A stretch of DNA of 9,986 bases from an uncultured Bacillota bacterium (GTDB taxonomy: Bacteria > Bacillota > Clostridia > Peptostreptococcales > Anaerovoracaceae). Location of the stretch: contig CAMYWZ010000019.1 in NCBI GenBank assembly GCA_947302945.1, positions 1-9,986 on the forward strand, read 5' to 3'. The notes below the pieces were generated by a model. The model saw only the letters and a list, made by a program, of their open reading frames with translations, made no database searches and was not told where the DNA came from. Positions 5,407-9,986 of this stretch are shown here, one piece after another (positions within the stretch are counted from its first letter, which is position 1; every line of letters begins with the position of its first letter). The translations under genes and the position numbers were made by a program.

Positions 5407-6603
5407 ATGGGAAGCAGTGAAGAAAAGATCATCGTCAGGTTTTTCGGAGGGTTTTCCGCAAGTTACGGCGGCACCGAGATCATAGACAGCAAACAGAGCG
5501 TCTCGCAGTTCGCGAGCCTGATGCAGCTGCTTTTGTACTTCAGGGACAAAGGCGTGCCGCGCTCTCTTATCAAGGAAGTTCTCTTTTCGGACCGCGAGGT
5601 GGATGACATTTCGCACGCCATCCGCAATACCATGTACAACGCCAAAAAGCGCCTGAAGGCTGCCGGCCTGCCGGAGACCGAATATATCACCTCTGACAAG
5701 GCGTCTTACAGCTGGACGGAGGACATCCCTGTCGTTTCAGACATAGACGAGTTCGAGCGTTTCCGCACTCTGGCCGACGAGGAGGACGACGAGCTTGAGA
5801 GGCTGAAGTTTTTAAGGTCGGCCATCCAGTGCTACCGGGGCGAGTTCCTGCTGGGGCAGACCACTGCTCTTTGGGCCGTAGCGGAGGCTTCAGCCCTCCA
5901 GGCGGACTTCCGCGACGCTGTTGAGGACGCCGCCAACATCATGCGCAGCCGCCTCATGTACAAGGAACTGCTGGCTCTGGGCGACTACGCCGCTTCGGCC
6001 GATCCCTACGCCGAGTGGGAGGTCCTTTCGGTCGAGGCCCTGTCCGCGCTCGGCCGCTACGACGATGCCATAAAGCGCAGCGACGAAGCCGTTGAGCTCT
6101 ACATCAACGAGCACGGCCAGCGAAACTCCACCTACGTCCGCGACCTTGCCAACCGCATGAGCGCCCGCATGCAGCATCCTCACGAGGACATCGATTCCAT
6201 ACAGAACAATATGGAGCCCCAGGCCCACGGCGGACGCGGAGGCTTCTTCTGCGCCTATCCCGTCTTCCAGGAAGTCTACCGCACCATAACCCGTATGATG
6301 AGCCGCCAGGCCGACCGCATCTGGCTCATGCTCTGCACCGTAGTAGACAGCAACGGCGCCCCTATGCCGGACGGCCCGCGCCTCGAGGAGCTCTCGGCGC
6401 GCCTTAAGGAAAGCATAATTCACTCCATCCGTTACTCCGATACCGTCGCACGCTATGGCAAGGGCCAGTACCTTGTCCTCCTCACGAACACTACCCGCGA
6501 GGACTGCAGCATAGTCATAAAGCGTATCGACCGCAATTTCCTCCAGCCCGGCCAGCGCACCGGCGCCGAGTACACCATCAACCGCGCCGTAATGGAGCAG
6601 TAA
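5407..6603 (+). CDS. SARP/BTAD-type transcriptional regulator with degenerate GGDEF-like C-terminus
   Basis: A 398-residue protein. I choose the ATG at 5407, not the upstream TTG at 5386, because AGAGGAG (5394-5400) lies 6 nt before the ATG and would be inside the longer form. Residues ~7-105 look like the winged-helix DNA-binding domain of SARP/OmpR-type regulators: beta-rich start IIVRFFGGF, then a helical LIKEVLF...AIRNTMYNAKKRLK segment. Residues ~115-250 are a bacterial transcriptional activation (BTAD) TPR-like helical region. Residues ~275-390 align with a GGDEF domain (helix, then R-x2-D-TVARYG before the signature), but the GGDEF site reads G351-K-G-Q-Y355 and no metal-binding Asp pattern is seen, so cyclase activity is unlikely. 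It could be a protein or ligand interaction module. Target genes are unknown; the adjacent redox block and DUF4177-like gene are candidates. The Nudix gene follows after 27 nt, probably in the same transcript. Confidence 0.85.
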   Translation: MGSSEEKIIVRFFGGFSASYGGTEIIDSKQSVSQFASLMQLLLYFRDKGVPRSLIKEVLFSDREVDDISHAIRNTMYNAKKRLKAAGLPETEYITSDKASYSWTEDIPVVSDIDEFERFRTLADEEDDELERLKFLRSAIQCYRGEFLLGQTTALWAVAEASALQADFRDAVEDAANIMRSRLMYKELLALGDYAASADPYAEWEVLSVEALSALGRYDDAIKRSDEAVELYINEHGQRNSTYVRDLANRMSARMQHPHEDIDSIQNNMEPQAHGGRGGFFCAYPVFQEVYRTITRMMSRQADRIWLMLCTVVDSNGAPMPDGPRLEELSARLKESIIHSIRYSDTVARYGKGQYLVLLTNTTREDCSIVIKRIDRNFLQPGQRTGAEYTINRAVMEQ

Positions 6604-6630
6604 CGACTCTGCCGCAAAGAGGAGTACAGA

Positions 6631-7098
6631 ATGACAGAACCCATAAAACATCTTGAAGTTGTTGGCGCCGTGATCGAGTACGGCGGGCGGATCCTGTGCA
6701 TGCAGCGCGGCATCGGCAAGTACGTCGAGACCTCGCTGAAGTTCGAGTTTCCCGGCGGCAAGGTGGAGCCCGGCGAGACCCACCCGCAGGCCCTGATGCG
6801 CGAGCTCTCCGAGGAGATGAACATCCGCGTCGCCATCACCGAGGCTGACTACCTGACCACCGTCACGCACCGCTATCCCAGCTTTGAGATCACGATGTAC
6901 TGCTACTGGTGCCACCCGGAGACCCCCGATTTCACCCGCAAAGAGCACATCAGCCACGTCTGGGCCCTGCCCACCGAAATGCTCGCCCTCGACTGGGCCG
7001 AAGCAGACATACCGGTAGTCAAACTCGTGTCTGAACAAATGACGGCAAAAGCAGAACGATCTGGAGCAATAATTGTTAGAGAACCTCGTAACAACTGA
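6631..7098 (+). CDS. Nudix hydrolase (MutT/8-oxo-dGTP or CTP pyrophosphohydrolase type)
   Basis: A 155-residue protein. The Nudix box spans residues 43-65: G43-x5-E49-x7-R57-E-L-x-E61-E62, with Asn64 in place of the usual Gly. The metal-binding REL-x-EE core is intact, so a Mg2+-dependent nucleoside (di/tri)phosphate pyrophosphohydrolase is expected. Size and the FEFPGGKVEPGE context fit the MutT-like small (d)NTP pyrophosphohydrolases that sanitise oxidised or unusual nucleotides. AAAGAGGAG (6616-6624) is 6 nt before the ATG. The expected MutT end is around residue 136; residues 137-155 form a tail in visibly AT-richer DNA and overlap the start of the helicase gene by 26 nt. The tail may be native, or it may be read-out into a junction with acquired DNA. 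Substrate specificity cannot be fixed from sequence. Confidence 0.9.
   Translation: MTEPIKHLEVVGAVIEYGGRILCMQRGIGKYVETSLKFEFPGGKVEPGETHPQALMRELSEEMNIRVAITEADYLTTVTHRYPSFEITMYCYWCHPETPDFTRKEHISHVWALPTEMLALDWAEADIPVVKLVSEQMTAKAERSGAIIVREPRNN
7062..7075 (+). promoter_or_regulatory. Ribosome binding site and TTG start of the helicase gene
   Basis: An in-frame TAA at 7070-7072 closes the frame upstream, and the next codon, TTG at 7073, is the only plausible start before the conserved N-terminus (LENLVTTELGTAL). TGGAG (7062-7066) sits 6 nt upstream. The site lies inside the last codons of the Nudix gene, which ends at 7098, so translation of the two is likely coupled. The first in-frame ATG (7168) is 32 codons downstream and would cut off the conserved N-terminal segment. 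Confidence 0.7.
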
Positions 7099-9986
7099 AC
7101 TTGGAACTGCCTTATATGCGGGCTATATCGATGGTACCTCTGCAGTTACAGAGGTTAAAGAGCAATACATGCCAAGACTGCTCACCAATGATCCCGAAAA
7201 AAAGGCCAAGGTCCTGACCAGCATTCTCTCAGAGCTTGAAAACTGTGACGAGTTTTTGTTTTCTGTTGCGTTTGTCACAAACAGTGGCGTTGAGTGTATT
7301 GTAGACACTTTGCTTAAACTCAAAAATCGGGGAATCAAAGGAAAGATATTGGCATCAGCGTACCAGAGCTTTACTGAGCCAAGGGCCTTAAAGCGTTTGA
7401 TAGGCTTTGACAACATCGAAGTACGTATCCAGACTGAAAACAATTTTCATGCAAAGGGCTATCTCTTCAGGCATGGCAATGGTCATACCCTTATTATCGG
7501 CAGCAGTAACCTGACGCAAAACGCACTGTGCACAAACAACGAATGGAATCTTAGAGTTTCTTCCTTCGAAAAAGGATCGATTGTCAGCGATATTCGCGGC
7601 GAATTTGACCGGCAGTTTGCGAATGCAACAGTGGTTGATGACGAGTATATTCGGGTTTACAGTCAGATTTACAGACTTCACAGATTTGTGCAGCGTCAGA
7701 GTCTTGAAAGCGTGCAGAGCACAGCAATCATTGACGCGTCCGATGCATTCAGGCCAAGCCCGAACAGAATGCAGAAAGATGCACTTGCCGCGCTTGCCAA
7801 CATTCGTTCTGAGGGGGCAGACAAAGCTTTGCTAATCTCCGCGACCGGAACCGGAAAGACATATCTTTCTGCTTTTGACGCAAGCGCATTCGGAGCAAAG
7901 CGGCTGCTGTTTGTTGTGCATAGAGAGAATATTGCCAAAGCCGCGATGAAGACTTTCAGGCGCGTATTTGGCAGAAGTGTAAAAATGGGTATGTACACCG
8001 GTGGTGAGAAGACCGATGATGCGGCATTCCTGTTTTGCACCGTACAGACGATTTCAAAGCCTGAGCATTACGGGAAGTTCAAGCCGGATGCTTTTGATTA
8101 TATAGTGGTCGACGAGGTCCACAGATCAGGGGCTCAAAGCTATCAAAGAATGATGGACTATTTTAAGCCGCGCTTCATGCTCGGTATGTCAGCCACCCCT
8201 GAAAGAACAGATGGTTATGATATCTTCAAACGTTTTGACTACAACATAGCTTATGAGATCAGACTGCAGGAAGCGTTAGCACAGAATATGCTCTCACCCT
8301 TCCATTATCATGGGATCAGCGATCTTACTGTTAACGGAGAACTGCTGGATGATACTGCAGAATTCAAATATCTGACCAGTGATGAACGTGTCAGGCACGT
8401 ATATGAAGCGACCCGTTTTTATGGCTGTGATCACGGAAGGATCAAAGGACTTATCTTCTGCAGCAGAGTCAGCGAAGCGGCAGTTCTGGCAGAAAAACTT
8501 GGGGCGCTTGGTTTAAAAGTCAAGGCGCTTACAGGGGAGAACGGAGAGGAAGAGCGCGAACGCTGCATTGAGCTTCTTGAATCGGATGATCCGGAACACT
8601 ATCTTGAATACCTTATCACGGTTGACATTTTCAATGAAGGTGTCGATATTCCTTCGGTCAATCAGGTTGTAATGCTGAGGCCTACAGAATCGGCAATCAT
8701 TTTTGTTCAGCAGCTTGGCAGAGGACTTCGTAAAACGGATTTTAAAGACTATGTGGTGGTCCTTGATTTTATAGGGAACTACAAAAAGAGCTTCTTGATT
8801 CCGATTGCCCTGTCGGGAGACAGAACATATAACAAAGACACTGTCAGACGCTGCATAAGCGAAGGATCCAGAGTAATACCAGGATGCTCAACGATCGATT
8901 TTGATGAGATATCTAAAGAACGGATTTTCCATTCACTTGACGTGGCAAATTTCAGTGATGTTGAACTGATAAAAAACAGTTACAAGCTTCTGAAATACAG
9001 GCTGGGCAGGATTCCCACGCTTCTGGACTTTGACAAATATGGATCCATAGATCCGCTTAGGATCTTCGACAGCAAGTCTTTAGGGTCTTATTATGCTTTC
9101 CTTTCAAAATACGAAAAAGAGTACAGCATTAGATTCAGCAAAGAAAAGCAGGAAATGCTGGAGTTTGTTTCGAAAAAGCTTGCTTCAGGGAAAAGGGTAC
9201 ACGAGCTGATCATTCTTAAGATGCTGCTTGAAGGCAAGAATGAGGTAATTGCCAGGCTGTTCGATTACTTAGATGATGATGGTTTGGATCATAGCCTGCA
9301 GACTGAAAAGAATGTTGTAAACGTACTTACAAATTCGTTTGCTTCCGGATCGGCCAAGAATACATATAAAAACTGCGTGTTCATTAAACCCGCAGGCGAT
9401 GACTGGATGATTTCAGATAGTTTTGCCGAAGCCCTTTGTGATAAAGACTTTTATAAAACAATAAGCGAATTGATTGAGTTTGGTTTGTATAGAAATAAAA
9501 AAGACTACAGTAACTATTACAAGAAGACACCGCTTGTGCTTTATGCCAAGTATACATTTGAAGACGTTTGCAGGCTGCTTGAGTGGGAAAAGGGCGAAGT
9601 TCCGCTGAACATCGGAGGATATAAATACGATAGGGCAACCAAAACATATCCCGTATTTATCAATTACGATAAAGAGGATGATATTGCGGATACGATCAAG
9701 TACAACGATCATTTCGTGTCAACAAACAGGCTGATTGCCATATCGAAATCCAAAAGAACACGAGATTCTGAAGATGTAAAAACAGCGTTGAATGCGGATG
9801 AATTGGGCGTGGCAATGCACTTGTTTGTACGTAAAAATAAAGACGATAAAGAAACTTCCAAAGAATTCTACTATCTTGGCAAACTGCATGCGACCGGCGA
9901 AACACAGGAGTTTACTATGCCGGGGACATCCAGTGGAGCGGTTGAAATAGCCTATCAGCTGGAAACGCCTGTACAGGAAAATCCTG
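7073..9986 (+). CDS. PLD-nuclease/DEAD-DEAH helicase with DUF3427 domain (3' end outside window)
   Basis: At least 971 codons are open with no stop, running off the window. Residues ~1-170: phospholipase D-like nuclease domain with H126-A-K128 and N146 (HxK-x17-N, within HAKGYLF...IIGSSNLT). Residues ~225-560: superfamily 2 helicase with motif I GTGKT (259-263), motif II DEVH (347-350), motif III SAT (373-375) and motif VI QQLGRGLRK (546-554). Residues ~820 onward: the DUF3427 C-terminal domain (LYAKYTFEDV..., GGYKYD..., VFINYDK..., FYYLGKL). A single HxK motif means the nuclease would need to dimerise, as in other one-motif PLD enzymes. The gene is much more AT-rich than everything upstream to ~7020, a sign of transfer. 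A DNA-processing role, plausibly in defence or mobile-element biology, is inferred; nearby genes past 9986 would decide. TTG start as described at 7062-7075. Confidence 0.9.
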   Translation, partial: MLENLVTTELGTALYAGYIDGTSAVTEVKEQYMPRLLTNDPEKKAKVLTSILSELENCDEFLFSVAFVTNSGVECIVDTLLKLKNRGIKGKILASAYQSFTEPRALKRLIGFDNIEVRIQTENNFHAKGYLFRHGNGHTLIIGSSNLTQNALCTNNEWNLRVSSFEKGSIVSDIRGEFDRQFANATVVDDEYIRVYSQIYRLHRFVQRQSLESVQSTAIIDASDAFRPSPNRMQKDALAALANIRSEGADKALLISATGTGKTYLSAFDASAFGAKRLLFVVHRENIAKAAMKTFRRVFGRSVKMGMYTGGEKTDDAAFLFCTVQTISKPEHYGKFKPDAFDYIVVDEVHRSGAQSYQRMMDYFKPRFMLGMSATPERTDGYDIFKRFDYNIAYEIRLQEALAQNMLSPFHYHGISDLTVNGELLDDTAEFKYLTSDERVRHVYEATRFYGCDHGRIKGLIFCSRVSEAAVLAEKLGALGLKVKALTGENGEEERERCIELLESDDPEHYLEYLITVDIFNEGVDIPSVNQVVMLRPTESAIIFVQQLGRGLRKTDFKDYVVVLDFIGNYKKSFLIPIALSGDRTYNKDTVRRCISEGSRVIPGCSTIDFDEISKERIFHSLDVANFSDVELIKNSYKLLKYRLGRIPTLLDFDKYGSIDPLRIFDSKSLGSYYAFLSKYEKEYSIRFSKEKQEMLEFVSKKLASGKRVHELIILKMLLEGKNEVIARLFDYLDDDGLDHSLQTEKNVVNVLTNSFASGSAKNTYKNCVFIKPAGDDWMISDSFAEALCDKDFYKTISELIEFGLYRNKKDYSNYYKKTPLVLYAKYTFEDVCRLLEWEKGEVPLNIGGYKYDRATKTYPVFINYDKEDDIADTIKYNDHFVSTNRLIAISKSKRTRDSEDVKTALNADELGVAMHLFVRKNKDDKETSKEFYYLGKLHATGETQEFTMPGTSSGAVEIAYQLETPVQENP

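Noticed and set aside
5890..7038. Long minus-strand open frame across the regulator and Nudix genes
   Set aside because: Spans two well-supported plus-strand genes and has no family-like features; shadow frame.
7123..9905. Short minus-strand open frames inside the helicase gene
   Set aside because: The plus-strand helicase frame is open for at least 971 codons with all motifs; these are shadows.
1..9986. CRISPR array, insertion sequence, rRNA or tRNA genes
   Set aside because: I looked for regularly spaced direct repeats, transposase motifs with terminal inverted repeats, and tRNA cloverleaf patterns, and saw none.

Overview
The window looks like a chromosomal piece of an anaerobic, GC-rich Bacillota-type (Clostridia-like) bacterium. 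The grounds are strong AGGAGG-type ribosome binding sites, a classic bacterial lipobox, sigma-70-type -10 boxes, several low-potential Fe-S/flavin redox proteins, and a BTAD-type regulator. The host-like genes are GC-rich but still use ATA (Ile) and AGG (Arg) often. No marker gene fixes the species, so this assignment is an inference.

Region 1 (1-4977) is a plus-strand redox block. A promoter with a perfect 8+8 bp palindrome (113-138) precedes a secreted lipoprotein built from two related halves (158-1036). Next come a small 2x[4Fe-4S] ferredoxin (1069-1314), an 812-residue flavoprotein (1325-3763) and an aldo/keto reductase with a C-terminal 2x[4Fe-4S] module (3765-4943). The last three are packed tightly enough to be translationally coupled. 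The flavoprotein is the main item of interest. Its N-terminal two thirds is a fumarate reductase/AprA-type FAD module. Its last ~215 residues look like the zinc hydrolase family of 2,4-diacetylphloroglucinol hydrolase (PhlG) and phloretin hydrolase. A redox enzyme fused to a C-C-bond hydrolase, beside a dedicated ferredoxin and a ketone/aldehyde reductase, suggests an anaerobic reduce-then-cleave route for a cyclic polyketone, polyphenol or similar diketone. The substrate is unknown. A hairpin at 4954-4977 closes the block.

Region 2 (5011-5406) is a small intergenic island. It holds a minus-strand 53-residue DUF4177-like gene (5020-5181) and a stretch (5200-5332) whose repeats can form two mutually exclusive structures, one of them an intrinsic terminator. 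A TTGTAA-18-TATAAT promoter follows.

Region 3 (5407-7098) holds a SARP/BTAD-type regulator with a degenerate GGDEF-like C-terminal domain, then a Nudix (MutT-type) hydrolase 27 bp downstream.

Region 4 (7073 to the window end) is clearly lower in GC. It encodes a large helicase with the order PLD nuclease - DEAD/DEAH SF2 helicase - DUF3427. It starts at a TTG inside the 3' end of the Nudix gene and runs off the window. The composition changes inside the tail of the Nudix gene, so this looks like the edge of an acquired, possibly defence-related, segment.
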